Notes under the pieces: generated by a model
The model's database searches: none
Told to the model about the DNA's origin: nothing
The model's input: only the letters and a program-made list of their open reading frames with translations
Translations under genes and position numbers: made by a program
Part shown: in pieces, positions 9,935 to 19,843 of the stretch
How positions within the stretch are numbered: position 1 is the first letter of the stretch
Layout: the number at the start of each line of letters is the position of its first letter
Assembly: GCA_015523725.1 (NCBI GenBank)
Contig: WAJV01000101.1
Location: forward strand, 1 to 44,307
Reading direction: 5' to 3'
Origin: Candidatus Geothermarchaeota archaeon
Lineage (GTDB): Archaea > Thermoproteota > Nitrososphaeria > Geothermarchaeales > JDFR-13
DNA length: 44,307 bases

Positions 9935-10411
9935 ATGGCTGATTTTGCAAATATCTTGTTAGGATGGATACATATATTAGCAGTTGCTATTTGGATAGGT
10001 GGATCTATACTTATAGATTATGTGTTGCTCCCAAGTCTCGGGAATGCCTCTCCTGAGGTTAGGGGGAAAGTTTTAATGGGAATTACTAAGAAATTTAATT
10101 TAATTGCATGGGTATCAGTGATTCTTATAGGTGTTTCTGGAGTCGCTAGAGCTGAGTTGTTTGGTTTATTTGACCCAAATATATTGGGTTATACAGCGTT
10201 TGGCTTTGTTCTACAAGCTAAGATAACTCTATATTTTATCATGGTGTTAATAGGGTTGTTTATTACTAGACTGGGTCTTACACTTAAAAGGAATCCATCG
10301 TTCGAGTTGGCTATTAAAATTACTGGTAGAATAAAGAGATTGTCGGAGATCAACATTTTTTTGGGTATATTAGTAATTTTGCTTGCCGTTGCTTTGAGGA
10401 TGAGGATATAG
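9935..10411 (+). CDS. Small integral membrane protein, CopD/DUF2269-like
   Basis: 158 aa; four predicted TM; WIHILAVAIWIGGSI... Confidence 0.55.
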   Translation: MADFANILLGWIHILAVAIWIGGSILIDYVLLPSLGNASPEVRGKVLMGITKKFNLIAWVSVILIGVSGVARAELFGLFDPNILGYTAFGFVLQAKITLYFIMVLIGLFITRLGLTLKRNPSFELAIKITGRIKRLSEINIFLGILVILLAVALRMRI

Positions 10412-10514
10412 TTTCAGTTGTTTAATTCATTGGCGTCCCTATTAATCTTAATGCTATTATGATCTATGCTATATTTGATATGCTTATTTATGGCATAATA
10501 TAGTTATTAGTGAT

Positions 10515-11858
10515 ATGAGGCGAACCATCCTTTTTATCATTGTTCTATCATCTTTTCTTACTCCATATACATTATCATCTGTTAATGTAGCATTGCCCTC
10601 TATAGGTAGGGAGTTTAATGTAGATACAATTGTATTGAATTGGTTCGCGACTGCTTTTCTTCTTTCGACTGCCGTATTCTTAGTTCCTTTTGGAAGGATT
10701 GCTGATATTGTTGGTAGAAAGAGGGTTTATGTGGTTGGTTTATCTGTTTTTGCAGCCGCCTCATTATTATCTGGATTGGCTCCTTCGCCGACTTGGCTTA
10801 TTGTGGCTAGGTTTGTTCAAGGTTTGGGTGGAGCGATGGTTTTCGCTACTGGTATCGCTATATTAACTATAGTTTATCCTATTGAGGAGAGGGGGAAGGT
10901 ATTGGGTATCAACATTGCGTCTGTGTACGCAGGTCTGAGTGTGGGGCCGTTGTTAGGGGGAGTGTTAACTCAGTATTTGGGTTGGAGGAGCGTATTCTTA
11001 TTTACTGTTCCCTTTGGTTTTATTATTGCTTTGATGGCGTGGTTATGGCTGAGGGGGGAGTGGGTTGGTGCTAGGGGTGAATCATTTGATTTTATAGGGT
11101 CTATTCTCTATGCGGTGATGTTAATTGTCTTGCTTCTCGGTTTCTCTGAATTAACTATATATTATCTATTACTTGGAATTATATTGTTTATATTCTTTGT
11201 TTTTTGGGAATTAAGGGTTAACCATCCTCTTATTGATGTTAGGATATTTAGTAGGAGTTTAACCTTTTCATTATCAAATTTGGCATCTCTTTTAAACTAT
11301 ACATCTACCTATTCATCTACGTTTCTTCTTAGTCTTTATTTGCAGTTTATTTATGGTATGTCTCCTCAAGATGCAGGTTTGATTTTGTTATCGAGGCCTG
11401 TCGTGCAGTCTGTTTTTTCGCCTTTTGCGGGATGGTTATCTGATAGAGTGGAGCCTAGGGTTTTGGCCTCAATTGGGATGGGTTTGATTGCGGTAGGTCT
11501 TTATTTATTATCCTTTATTGGGTTAGATACCAGTATTTTTTATATAATTTCAGCGTTGGTGCTTATTGGTTTCGGATTCGCTTTATTTAGTTCGCCCAAT
11601 ACTAATGCGATTATGAGTTCGATTGAGAAGAAGTTTTATGGTGTGGCATCAGCTACTTTAGCGACGATGCGTGTGGTGGGTCAGACTCTTAGTATGGCGG
11701 TTGTTATGCTTATATCTGGAATTTATTTGGGTAGGGAATTATTAACACCCGCTACTTATATCTTGTTTATTAATACTATGGGGTCTTCATTTAAGGTCTT
11801 TGTGATTATTTGTCTGATTGGACTCATTGCTTCATTGTTTCGGGGTAAAATTCGGTAG
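10515..11858 (+). CDS. MFS transporter (DHA2/EmrB-like drug exporter family)
   Basis: 447 aa; NVALPSIGREF, GRIADIVGRKRVY, R-x-QGLGGAM motif. Confidence 0.9.
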   Translation: MRRTILFIIVLSSFLTPYTLSSVNVALPSIGREFNVDTIVLNWFATAFLLSTAVFLVPFGRIADIVGRKRVYVVGLSVFAAASLLSGLAPSPTWLIVARFVQGLGGAMVFATGIAILTIVYPIEERGKVLGINIASVYAGLSVGPLLGGVLTQYLGWRSVFLFTVPFGFIIALMAWLWLRGEWVGARGESFDFIGSILYAVMLIVLLLGFSELTIYYLLLGIILFIFFVFWELRVNHPLIDVRIFSRSLTFSLSNLASLLNYTSTYSSTFLLSLYLQFIYGMSPQDAGLILLSRPVVQSVFSPFAGWLSDRVEPRVLASIGMGLIAVGLYLLSFIGLDTSIFYIISALVLIGFGFALFSSPNTNAIMSSIEKKFYGVASATLATMRVVGQTLSMAVVMLISGIYLGRELLTPATYILFINTMGSSFKVFVIICLIGLIASLFRGKIR

Positions 11859-11869
11859 TATTTATAAGT

Positions 11870-12574
11870 TTATTTATTTATTTTCTTCAATTCTTCTGCT
11901 GGAATTCCTAATCCATTTGCGATTGTTTCTATCGTTATTTCTGGGTGTGTCTTCCTTATTCCTTCTATATATTTTTCTAGATATTCTTCGTAAGTGTATG
12001 CGTATTTGGATTCCCAATATCTCTCGAAGTTTCTTGTGAGTATTCCCGCTAGTGTCTCTGAATATATCTTCACTCCTCTGCGAGTGGGTTTTGTTTCACC
12101 CACTTCTATTGGAAACCCCATTACTATTGATTTTCCATCGGCTACTGTATATCTCAAGTCATAGATCATGAGGTTTTCGTGGAATTTTACTTGGGCTCCG
12201 ACTGATTTGTATCTGTAACCCATATATATCTTGTCTGGAGATTTAGGCATTACTAATCTAATTCTTACCCCATCATCCACTCTATTTTTCATTAGGCTTA
12301 GTAGATTATCTATAAGTGGCATATCTTCTTCCCTTGGCTTTGTTCCAGTTACTGTTGCAATCACCCATCCCTTTGCCTCCCTGTAAATATCGAATACAGC
12401 GTCGAAATATTCTCTTCGGGAGAGTAGGTCTATAGCTATCTTCATTTTATCAAGTAATAATAGTCTCCCCCTATATTCCTCTCTACTCTTGATAATTAGG
12501 TATATTGTGGTCAGTAGTAATATGGCTTCAACTAATAATAATAGGTCTATAATGTATATGCTGTATCCATCCAT
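11870..12574 (-). CDS. Membrane-anchored protein with PLD/TrmB-C-like sensor domain
   Basis: 234 aa; N-terminal TM; IATVTGT..., DGVRIRLVMPKSPD...GAQVKFHENLMIYDLRYTVADGKSIVMGFP resembles TrmB/PLD-like regulatory domains but lacks the wHTH. Confidence 0.5.
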   Translation of the reverse strand: MDGYSIYIIDLLLLVEAILLLTTIYLIIKSREEYRGRLLLLDKMKIAIDLLSRREYFDAVFDIYREAKGWVIATVTGTKPREEDMPLIDNLLSLMKNRVDDGVRIRLVMPKSPDKIYMGYRYKSVGAQVKFHENLMIYDLRYTVADGKSIVMGFPIEVGETKPTRRGVKIYSETLAGILTRNFERYWESKYAYTYEEYLEKYIEGIRKTHPEITIETIANGLGIPAEELKKINK

Positions 12575-12838
12575 ATCAATATAATTAAATCACATGTTTG
12601 TGAATTTAACACTTCGAAAATATTTTGCTTGGAGTGTAGTTAGAGTTTTGAATCTCGTTATTTTTTAGAGATTAGTGTTTTTAGGAGCATTACATATGTA
12701 TTCATGATTAAATGGTGTTATAGCATAAACAAAAATGTATGCTTTTTAACTAAAGTTAATAATGATTGGGAGGGAATGGATAATAATTTGAGTATTAGTT
12801 AATTTTATATTTGGTTTTCCACTCTATTGTTTGGTATA

Positions 12839-13282
12839 GTTATGGAGTGTATTGTGAGGGATGTATCTCCCACGGATCTAAGTTATATAAGTGAGTTAGA
12901 GAGGAATATTTTTGGTTCAGATGCTTATTCAATACATTATTTATATTACTTATATAATAGTTGTATCTTCTTTAAAGTAGCGTTGGTTGAAGATTCTTTA
13001 GTGGGATATATCGCAGCTAAAGCTGAAAATAATAAGCTGCATTTAATAACGATAGCCGTGGCATCCAAGTATCGCCGTAGGGGGATTGGCGGATGTTTAC
13101 TAAAGCTGTTAATAGATTTTGGGAGATTTGGTGGGTTTAACTCAATTTTTCTCGAGGTTTCTGTTAATAGGCCTTATGCAATCAGATTCTATAGGAAGTA
13201 CGGGTTTAAGGTGGTTGGTTATATTAGGCATTACTATTCTGATGGTAGTGATGCATTGATTATGGAATTGCCACTAAAATAG
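12839..13282 (+). CDS. GNAT N-acetyltransferase (RimI-like)
   Basis: VASKYRRRGIGGCLLKLLIDF acetyl-CoA motif, NRPYAIRFYRKYGFKVVGYIRHYYSDGSDALIMELPL; ORF track start 12827, first ATG 12842 or the start codon in frame just before it. Confidence 0.85.
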   Translation, partial: VMECIVRDVSPTDLSYISELERNIFGSDAYSIHYLYYLYNSCIFFKVALVEDSLVGYIAAKAENNKLHLITIAVASKYRRRGIGGCLLKLLIDFGRFGGFNSIFLEVSVNRPYAIRFYRKYGFKVVGYIRHYYSDGSDALIMELPLK

Positions 13283-13387
13283 TTGTCATGTCTTATTACC
13301 ATATTTTCATTATTTTAATTATATGAATTATTCTGTTTATTGGATAAATATGTTCAACTAAATATATGGCTTCAATATTTTTTTGTT

Positions 13388-13702
13388 ATGTCTGAGGAAC
13401 CACGTATTTATAGTAATAGGGATATTGAGTGGATGATATTGGGTATACCCACTGGGCATAAGCATTTAAGATTGGTAATTAAGGTTAGTGATGGTTTAAT
13501 TGTTTTTCATGAGGCGACAATAGCAGCGATGGTTAGGGCATATATCGATATCAAGACACATCCAACTAGGAGAGCCGTGAAATTGGTCGGCGGCTATATA
13601 CCTAATAGGAAGGAGGGTTATGCAGATTACCAGTTGGTTGAGGTTGGAGATGGAGAGGATGAGATAATTAAGGATATTGATGAGATATTGGGTATTAATT
13701 GA
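13388..13702 (+). CDS. Conserved hypothetical protein
   Basis: ORF 13340..13702; internal ATG at 13388 (MSEEPRIYSNRDIEW...) is the likelier start; no recognised domain. Confidence 0.55.
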   Translation: MSEEPRIYSNRDIEWMILGIPTGHKHLRLVIKVSDGLIVFHEATIAAMVRAYIDIKTHPTRRAVKLVGGYIPNRKEGYADYQLVEVGDGEDEIIKDIDEILGIN

Positions 13703-13705
13703 TAT

Positions 13706-14479
13706 CTAAATTATGTTTATCTCGAATCTGCACTTTGAATCACCTAAGCCGATGCACTGAGTCTCCCTGACGACTATTTTTTTATGAAGCATCGTCTCAA
13801 AAAACCCAGCTAATATTCCCCTAACATAGTTACTCTTCGGTTTTTCATCGGATAAATTGGATCCGGATACTTCACACTCCCATAATGAATCCATTGTTAT
13901 AACTACTTGTTTCTTATTTGCATACTCTTTATGGATGTCTGCCCAACCCCCTCCCCTAGCCAGTCCAGATAGTAGGGCTATTGCATCATCGATGGTATTG
14001 AGGTTGTATGGTTTACCATATATGTTATAGATCTCTTTACCGACTCCGTATCCTAGGTGATATAGAAAGGAGCTTCCCATATCAATTCCCATATTCTTTT
14101 TTATTCCGTTTATTATGCCCTTCATGTTTCCTAGGCCGAGTAGTATAGCTCTCATTCCCCCTATATCCTTTATACATAGTTTTGAGGGGAATATTACATC
14201 ATATATGGATGGAGCTATCTCTGCATTCAGTATATAAGTTTTATTCTTCTTCATTTCATCAAGTATATGTTCCGGAGTAACCTCTTTATCCACATCGGTA
14301 AAATCTATGGCTAAGAACAGACTATATACATCGCCTATCAATCTACATGTCTCTATGTATTCAATGTTTAAGCCATATTTCTCAGGTATTGAGGCGACGG
14401 CTTTTAATGCACCCGGCACATTCTTCAAATCAACCTCATAACCAATTAGTCTACGGCCTTTCTTTATTAGGAAGACCAT
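13706..14479 (-). CDS. V4R-domain protein with N-terminal ACT-like domain
   Basis: 257 aa; N-term VDLKNVPGALKAVASIPEKYGLNIEYIETCRL (ACT-like); C-term ...SLWECEVSG...YVRGILAGFFETMLHKKIVVRETQCIGLGDSKCRFEI (V4R). Confidence 0.8.
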   Translation of the reverse strand: MVFLIKKGRRLIGYEVDLKNVPGALKAVASIPEKYGLNIEYIETCRLIGDVYSLFLAIDFTDVDKEVTPEHILDEMKKNKTYILNAEIAPSIYDVIFPSKLCIKDIGGMRAILLGLGNMKGIINGIKKNMGIDMGSSFLYHLGYGVGKEIYNIYGKPYNLNTIDDAIALLSGLARGGGWADIHKEYANKKQVVITMDSLWECEVSGSNLSDEKPKSNYVRGILAGFFETMLHKKIVVRETQCIGLGDSKCRFEINII

Positions 14480-14613
14480 ATGCCATCAAATTAAAATAAT
14501 TTTACAATATTATATTATAAATTAAATATGATGCTTTTTTATATATAATATGCATAAAACTACTGTCCATATTTTTGTCGATAATTATAGCTAGTTATGT
14601 GACATGCCTAAGT

Positions 14614-14910
14614 TTACTCATCGATAACTATTTCATATATGACTCCTCTGGAATTAGCCTCTATGTTGGCGCCTCCTGTTCTTTCATGACCCTGCTTGAA
14701 TTGGGGGCTATCTACCCATTTCCTAAATGCCTCCTCGTTATCCCATAATGTCATAACCATTATCTCGAGATCATCCTTTGATGCCAGTAGCTTAAATCCC
14801 CTAAATCCCCTAAACTTGTCAACCATTCTGCGTCTATTCTTAAACATCTCAAGTATTTTCTCGTAGTTTTCACTATCTTTAGGCTTTATGTGATTTACAA
14901 CAGCTATCAT
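14614..14910 (-). CDS. Antibiotic biosynthesis monooxygenase (ABM)/HmoB-like protein
   Basis: 98 aa; FRGFKLLASKDD...VMTLWDNEEAFRKWVDSPQFKQGH. Confidence 0.8.
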   Translation of the reverse strand: MIAVVNHIKPKDSENYEKILEMFKNRRRMVDKFRGFRGFKLLASKDDLEIMVMTLWDNEEAFRKWVDSPQFKQGHERTGGANIEANSRGVIYEIVIDE

Positions 14911-15062
14911 AAATTAATTAGAATTAACCCTATTGTTATTTAGGAGGCATATATATCTCAGACGTCAAAATGACTCTATATTTATACTTTTTATTTTTCT
15001 TATTAATCGCTTGAAATATATTAATTAATGTTTAAATATAACTCTGTTATACCGGTATATTT

Positions 15063-15236
15063 ATGAATGAAAAAATAACCCTTAAGTTTAGGAAGAATGG
15101 CCCTATCTTAGTGTATCGTGGTAGTGAGTTAGTCGCTGCTCTATGTAGGTGTGGTAATTCTACTAAGAAGCCCTATTGTAGTGGCGCTCATAAGGAAGTT
15201 GGGTTCCAGGCTGATGAACATACCCTTGAGCTCTAG
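15063..15236 (+). CDS. CDGSH-type iron-sulfur protein (57 aa, not in ORF track)
   Basis: Translation MNEKITLKFRKNGPILVYRGSELVAALCRCGNSTKKPYCSGAHKEVGFQADEHTLEL*; C-x-C-x2-S-x3-P-x-C-x-G-x-H ligand set present. Confidence 0.9.
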   Translation: MNEKITLKFRKNGPILVYRGSELVAALCRCGNSTKKPYCSGAHKEVGFQADEHTLEL

Positions 15237-15240
15237 ATTT

Positions 15241-15576
15241 TCACCAAACCATTGTCTTAACTCCATTCTTTATCTTTTTTGATATGTATTCGCCTACATA
15301 GAATACATTTAATCCAACTGATTCCAGTGTCGGAGTTAGCTTCATGCTGTCAGCTACTGCTTTACATGCTCCTATTGTGAGGCCTGTGTCGCTAGATATT
15401 TGCATTATGTCTTTTATTAGGTTTTTATTTTTAGCTATTTCATCTTCGGAGGGGCCGAAGAAGATTACCTCTACATCGTCGAACCATCCTCTTTTTTTGG
15501 CATTGCCTGCGTACATTACGGCTGTCTTTATTTTCTCTGGGTCTCTAGTGGCGATTATTACTAATAGGTTATCCAT
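15241..15576 (-). CDS. DsrE-family protein
   Basis: 111 aa; VIIATRDPEKIKTAVMYAGNAKKRGWFDDVEVIFFGPSE, conserved Cys in IGACKAVAD. Confidence 0.8.
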   Translation of the reverse strand: MDNLLVIIATRDPEKIKTAVMYAGNAKKRGWFDDVEVIFFGPSEDEIAKNKNLIKDIMQISSDTGLTIGACKAVADSMKLTPTLESVGLNVFYVGEYISKKIKNGVKTMVW

Positions 15577-15653
15577 TTAGATCACCTTGAATTAATATAT
15601 TAACATATTATATTTCTTATAATTGTGCTTCAATATATTAAATTGTTATATAT

Positions 15654-17687
15654 TTAATATTCATTTGTTACTATGGTTTTATATGCTTCTTCAACATCAT
15701 TTATGGGTTCTAAACATACCTTATCTTTGCATATATAGTATAATGTCTCCTTCTTTTTCTCAATATATTTTGCGTGTTCTGGTAAGTTTTTATATGCTTC
15801 GTCTTTAATTACTATGATGATGTTTGGAAGATATTCTTGGGATATCCTTTTTATAAACTTATTGGTTGTGTCCGTCTCTAGTCCTGGTGCTATCACGATA
15901 TTTATCCATCTCTTCCATAACATAGTAGCTGATATTGTGTTTACGTAGTAGTGGGGGTATTCTATGGCTTTAGTTAGAATATTTTTTATTAGTCTTGATG
16001 CTATATCCATATATTTATCTATATCGGTTAATTCATGGAGCCTTAATAAGTTCTCTATCATTATGCTTACTCCAGATGGGTATGCTCCATCACTTTCTTC
16101 CGAAAATCTCCCTAATTTACCTTCTTCGTTTAGATATAGTTTACCTTTGTCTTGGTTGTAGAATAGGGCTAGTGCTTCATCGGTTAATTCGATTGAATAA
16201 TCGATGTATTTGGGGTTTAGTGTCGCCATATAAAGGTCAATTGAGGCTCTTATTAGGTATGAATAGTCATCTAATATGGCTTTGGAGGTTATTTCATCAT
16301 CTATTATTGAATGGCCTAAGTATCCTTCCTTAACTTTCTTATCCATTAGGTATGAGTATGTTTTTATTGAGGTCTTTAGCATTTCATCGTTATTAAGAGT
16401 TGTGGATGATTTTGCTAATGCACTTATGATCATTGAGTTCCAATCAACCAATATTTTTTTGTCGTATGGCATCGCCCCCTTATTCTCTATTCTGTATTTG
16501 AGTAGTTTAGGTATATCTTTTTCCTCTATTGCCTTATATGATTCATGGTAGAATCTTAATAATTCTTCATATGATAAGCCTTTAGTGTCTATGTGGAATA
16601 TTATTCTATCGTGTTTCTCTCCGAATTCATCTATGTAGTTTCCCTCTCCAAATTTATATAATTCAGCTAATAATTTTTCGTCCTCAATGGCGTCCCTAAT
16701 TTCGTTTGTCCTCCATAAATATAGCTTCCCTTCTTCCCCATCATATGATTCTGCATTTAGTGAAGAATAGAATCCTTTTTGATTATTATACATTTCTCTC
16801 ATGAGGAAGTTGTAGGTATGTTCTATCGTCCTTTTGAATATTTCTTCCTTAGTTATTTTGTATGCATTTAGCATCGACTCTATTAACCAAGCTTGGTCGT
16901 ATAGCATTTTCTCGAAGTGTGGTGGAGTCCAATTTCTATTTACAGCGTATCTATGGACTCCTCCTCCAATGTGGTCGTAAACGGATGAAAATCTTATTTT
17001 TAGTAGTGTGGTTAGAGCAGCTCCTATAGCTCTTTCATCCCCAAATAGATGCCAATATCTCATTAGGAATATTATATTGTGGTAGACTGGGAACTTTGGC
17101 CTAATTCCAAATCCACCATAAACCTCGTCATAATTGTTTATTAGGCTTGAGTATGCTCTATTAATTGCTCCGTGGCTATCTATAATTGGTTCTGGATGTG
17201 AGTGTTCTTCCGTCTCTTTTACGATTCTAATCAATTCATCGGTATATCTTAGTATATCACGCCTGTTTAGTCTCCACGTCTCGATCACTCTAGTCATTAG
17301 GTTTATGAAATTGTTCCTTGGTAAGTATGTAAATGCATAGAATGGCTTTAAATCGGGTGTTAATATTAGGTTTAGCGGCCATCCTCCAGAACCCATTATT
17401 GCTACCGCATATTTCATGTATATGTTATCTATGTCAGGCCTTTCTTCCCTATCTACTTTTATGCATATGAAGTCTCTGTTTAATATTTCTGCTACTGATT
17501 TATCCATAAATACTTCTTTATTCATTACGTGGCACCAATGGCATGAATAATATCCGATTGATAGTAAGATTGGTTTATCTTCTTCTACGGCCTTCTTTAA
17601 TGCTTCTTCTCCCCATGGATACCAGTTTATTGGGTTGTTTGCATGTAGTTGTAGGTATGGGCTTTTCTCATTCACTAGATTATTCAT
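15654..17687 (-). CDS. DUF255/YyaL-like thioredoxin-domain protein (spermatogenesis-associated protein 20 family)
   Basis: 677 aa; [62 protein letters not shown]. Confidence 0.95.
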   Translation of the reverse strand: MNNLVNEKSPYLQLHANNPINWYPWGEEALKKAVEEDKPILLSIGYYSCHWCHVMNKEVFMDKSVAEILNRDFICIKVDREERPDIDNIYMKYAVAIMGSGGWPLNLILTPDLKPFYAFTYLPRNNFINLMTRVIETWRLNRRDILRYTDELIRIVKETEEHSHPEPIIDSHGAINRAYSSLINNYDEVYGGFGIRPKFPVYHNIIFLMRYWHLFGDERAIGAALTTLLKIRFSSVYDHIGGGVHRYAVNRNWTPPHFEKMLYDQAWLIESMLNAYKITKEEIFKRTIEHTYNFLMREMYNNQKGFYSSLNAESYDGEEGKLYLWRTNEIRDAIEDEKLLAELYKFGEGNYIDEFGEKHDRIIFHIDTKGLSYEELLRFYHESYKAIEEKDIPKLLKYRIENKGAMPYDKKILVDWNSMIISALAKSSTTLNNDEMLKTSIKTYSYLMDKKVKEGYLGHSIIDDEITSKAILDDYSYLIRASIDLYMATLNPKYIDYSIELTDEALALFYNQDKGKLYLNEEGKLGRFSEESDGAYPSGVSIMIENLLRLHELTDIDKYMDIASRLIKNILTKAIEYPHYYVNTISATMLWKRWINIVIAPGLETDTTNKFIKRISQEYLPNIIIVIKDEAYKNLPEHAKYIEKKKETLYYICKDKVCLEPINDVEEAYKTIVTNEY

Positions 17688-17709
17688 ACATATATATAAC
17701 AGTGTTATC

Positions 17710-17720
17710 TATATATAAAT
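17710..17720 (-). promoter_or_regulatory. Candidate archaeal TATA box for the DUF255 gene
   Basis: Plus strand tatatataaat (reverse: atttatatata), centred about 28 nt upstream of the ATG at 17687, consistent with a leaderless transcript. Confidence 0.4.
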
Positions 17721-17752
17721 AACTTTACTTAAGGCGGCTAAGCCGATGCTTC

Positions 17753-18307
17753 TCATATGAATTGTTTATTTTCTATGTATATGTTGTGTGTATCTATTAC
17801 CTTTATGTATGTGTCATGTCTGATTAGTTTTATTTTGGTGCATAGATAGTCTTGTTTATCATGTTCATTATATATTATTAATGGTTTATTTAGTGGCGTC
17901 ACTAGGTTTATATTCATTATTATATGATTTATTATTGATTGTGCATAACTCGGTGTTTTTTCATATATGTATTTGAAGGGATTTAGTATCATTATTAAAT
18001 CGTAGTTCTCCTCCTCATTGGGAATTAATTTTATTGCGCTTATTAGGTCTTCATCCCTGAATACTCTCCTTATAAAGATATTTTCTCCATGGTTTAGTGC
18101 ATAGCTTGGTTTTATTGGTATTATGTCGAAGACTTGTCTAAATAATATGTAGATATATGAATTATCTTTTGTTATATTTAGTACTAAGTGGTTTAGTAGT
18201 ATATTTAGTATGGATATGTGTGAATCTATTAAAATTATGTTGTTTCTATGTAAATATTTGTCTATTATCTCGGTGATTTTTTCTAGATTATGATAGTAGG
18301 TGTACAT
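17753..18307 (-). CDS. Hypothetical protein, possibly a degenerate RecA/RadA-like domain
   Basis: 184 aa; alternating beta/alpha pattern with NYDLIMILNPFKYI resembling a Walker B region; no Walker A GxxxxGK[ST]. Confidence 0.4.
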   Translation of the reverse strand: MYTYYHNLEKITEIIDKYLHRNNIILIDSHISILNILLNHLVLNITKDNSYIYILFRQVFDIIPIKPSYALNHGENIFIRRVFRDEDLISAIKLIPNEEENYDLIMILNPFKYIYEKTPSYAQSIINHIIMNINLVTPLNKPLIIYNEHDKQDYLCTKIKLIRHDTYIKVIDTHNIYIENKQFI

Positions 18308-18442
18308 CTCCTGATTAGTAAATATTAAATGTAATAATGTTAAATACTACTGTAGTTGATGAGACCTTATGTTTAGTGAAAGTATTTCTAGAAGAATGAT
18401 TAAGTTATTTTCCTCAACCACCTTTAACTATATTTAAGGTGT

Positions 18443-19807
18443 ATGTCTATGAAGGCTCTATTCCGTGAGATTGACCAGTTTATTTTGGATAGGATGAGTG
18501 AGGGGAGGCTTCCTGGGCTTAGCTTAGCCATTGTTAAGGATGGTGAGGTTATCTATGCTCGGGGATATGGTTTCCGGGATGTTGAGTCCGCTGAGCCGGC
18601 TAGTGAATCGACTTTATATTGTATAGGCTCGATAACCAAGTCCTTTACCGCCTTATCTATCATGAAGCTTGTAGAGATGGGTTTAGTCTCTGTGGATGAT
18701 CCGGTTGATAAATATTTGGATAATATTCCTGTGGTGTTTAAGAGGGGTGTTACTCTTCATCATTTGTTGACCCATTCATCTGGTTTACCGGCTTTGGGAT
18801 ATGCGGAGGCATATATCCGTGGATTAGCTGGTGTTGGTGATAGTTGGCTACCGATTAATCGTCCTGTGGATGTCATGGAGTTTATGGATGGTGCTGAGGA
18901 TTGGGTTGAGTCGAAGCCTGGGGAGAGATTCTTTTATTTGAATGAGGGGTATGTTGCTTTGGGCTTGGTTATTGAGAAGGTTAGTGGATTATCTTATGAG
19001 GAGTTTGTTAAGAAACATATTCTTGATCCTTTAGGTATGAATAGAACGTATCTTGACCCAAGTGATATTCATAGGGATGGAGGTATGGCTAAGCCCTATG
19101 TTGTTAGTGATGAGGGGTTTAGAGAGACTGGTTTTCCTTTTGGAATATATTCGGATGGAGGTATTGTGAGTAATGTGCTTGACTTAGCCAATTATATTAG
19201 GATGTTTATGAATGAGGGTGAGTTTAACGGGGTTAGGATAATTAGGAGGGACCTGATTGATGCTATGGAGAAGCCGTACATAAATCTTCCCTATGAAATA
19301 TTTGGTGGTGAGTCTTATGGATATGGACTCATGATTACTCCTGATTTCTTTGGTTATAAGTTGGTTGGCCACTCTGGTTCAGTATTGGTTCACACTGGAT
19401 ATATTGGATTTATTAGGGATGCGGGAATAGGTGTAGTTTTATTGGCTAATGGCTCTGGATATAGATTATCATTTATTGGTCAATTTATATTGGCTAAACT
19501 TCTCGATGTCAATCCTTGGGATATGCCTTTTCTAAAGAATGAACGTGTCTTGAATAGTCTAGTGGGGGATTATGAGATGTATAGGGGGACTGTCAGGGCT
19601 AAGGTTGTTAAGAATGGGTCGATGCTTTATTTACGTATTAGGGAGGCGTCTGGTTGGGTGGAGTATCCATTATATCCTGAGGTTCTGGGTGAGGAGCACT
19701 CTATCTTTAAGACTATAAATAATTGGAGGGAGTATAGGGTGGAGTTTAAGAAGAAAGGTTCTTCAATTGAGTTTATTTATGAGAGGTATAAGTTTAGGAG
19801 GGTTTAA
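18443..19807 (+). CDS. Serine hydrolase, class C beta-lactamase/penicillin-binding-protein-like
   Basis: 454 aa; SITKSFT (SxxK), YLNEGY (YxN), HSGSV; GLSLAIVKDGEVIYARGYGFRD N-terminus. Confidence 0.93.
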   Translation: MSMKALFREIDQFILDRMSEGRLPGLSLAIVKDGEVIYARGYGFRDVESAEPASESTLYCIGSITKSFTALSIMKLVEMGLVSVDDPVDKYLDNIPVVFKRGVTLHHLLTHSSGLPALGYAEAYIRGLAGVGDSWLPINRPVDVMEFMDGAEDWVESKPGERFFYLNEGYVALGLVIEKVSGLSYEEFVKKHILDPLGMNRTYLDPSDIHRDGGMAKPYVVSDEGFRETGFPFGIYSDGGIVSNVLDLANYIRMFMNEGEFNGVRIIRRDLIDAMEKPYINLPYEIFGGESYGYGLMITPDFFGYKLVGHSGSVLVHTGYIGFIRDAGIGVVLLANGSGYRLSFIGQFILAKLLDVNPWDMPFLKNERVLNSLVGDYEMYRGTVRAKVVKNGSMLYLRIREASGWVEYPLYPEVLGEEHSIFKTINNWREYRVEFKKKGSSIEFIYERYKFRRV

Positions 19808-19843
19808 GTGTCTTTGAGGCGCTATATTTTTTGAGTGGTCTAT

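Noticed and set aside
14795-14825. Tandem repeat ctaaatcccctaaatcccctaaac
   Set aside because: Encodes FRGFRGF in the ABM protein; only about two copies, not an array.
17735-17745. Short hairpin cggctaagccg between two minus-strand genes, considered as a tRNA fragment or terminator
   Set aside because: Only a 4-bp stem with a 3-nt loop; no tRNA arms or T-tract; likely chance.
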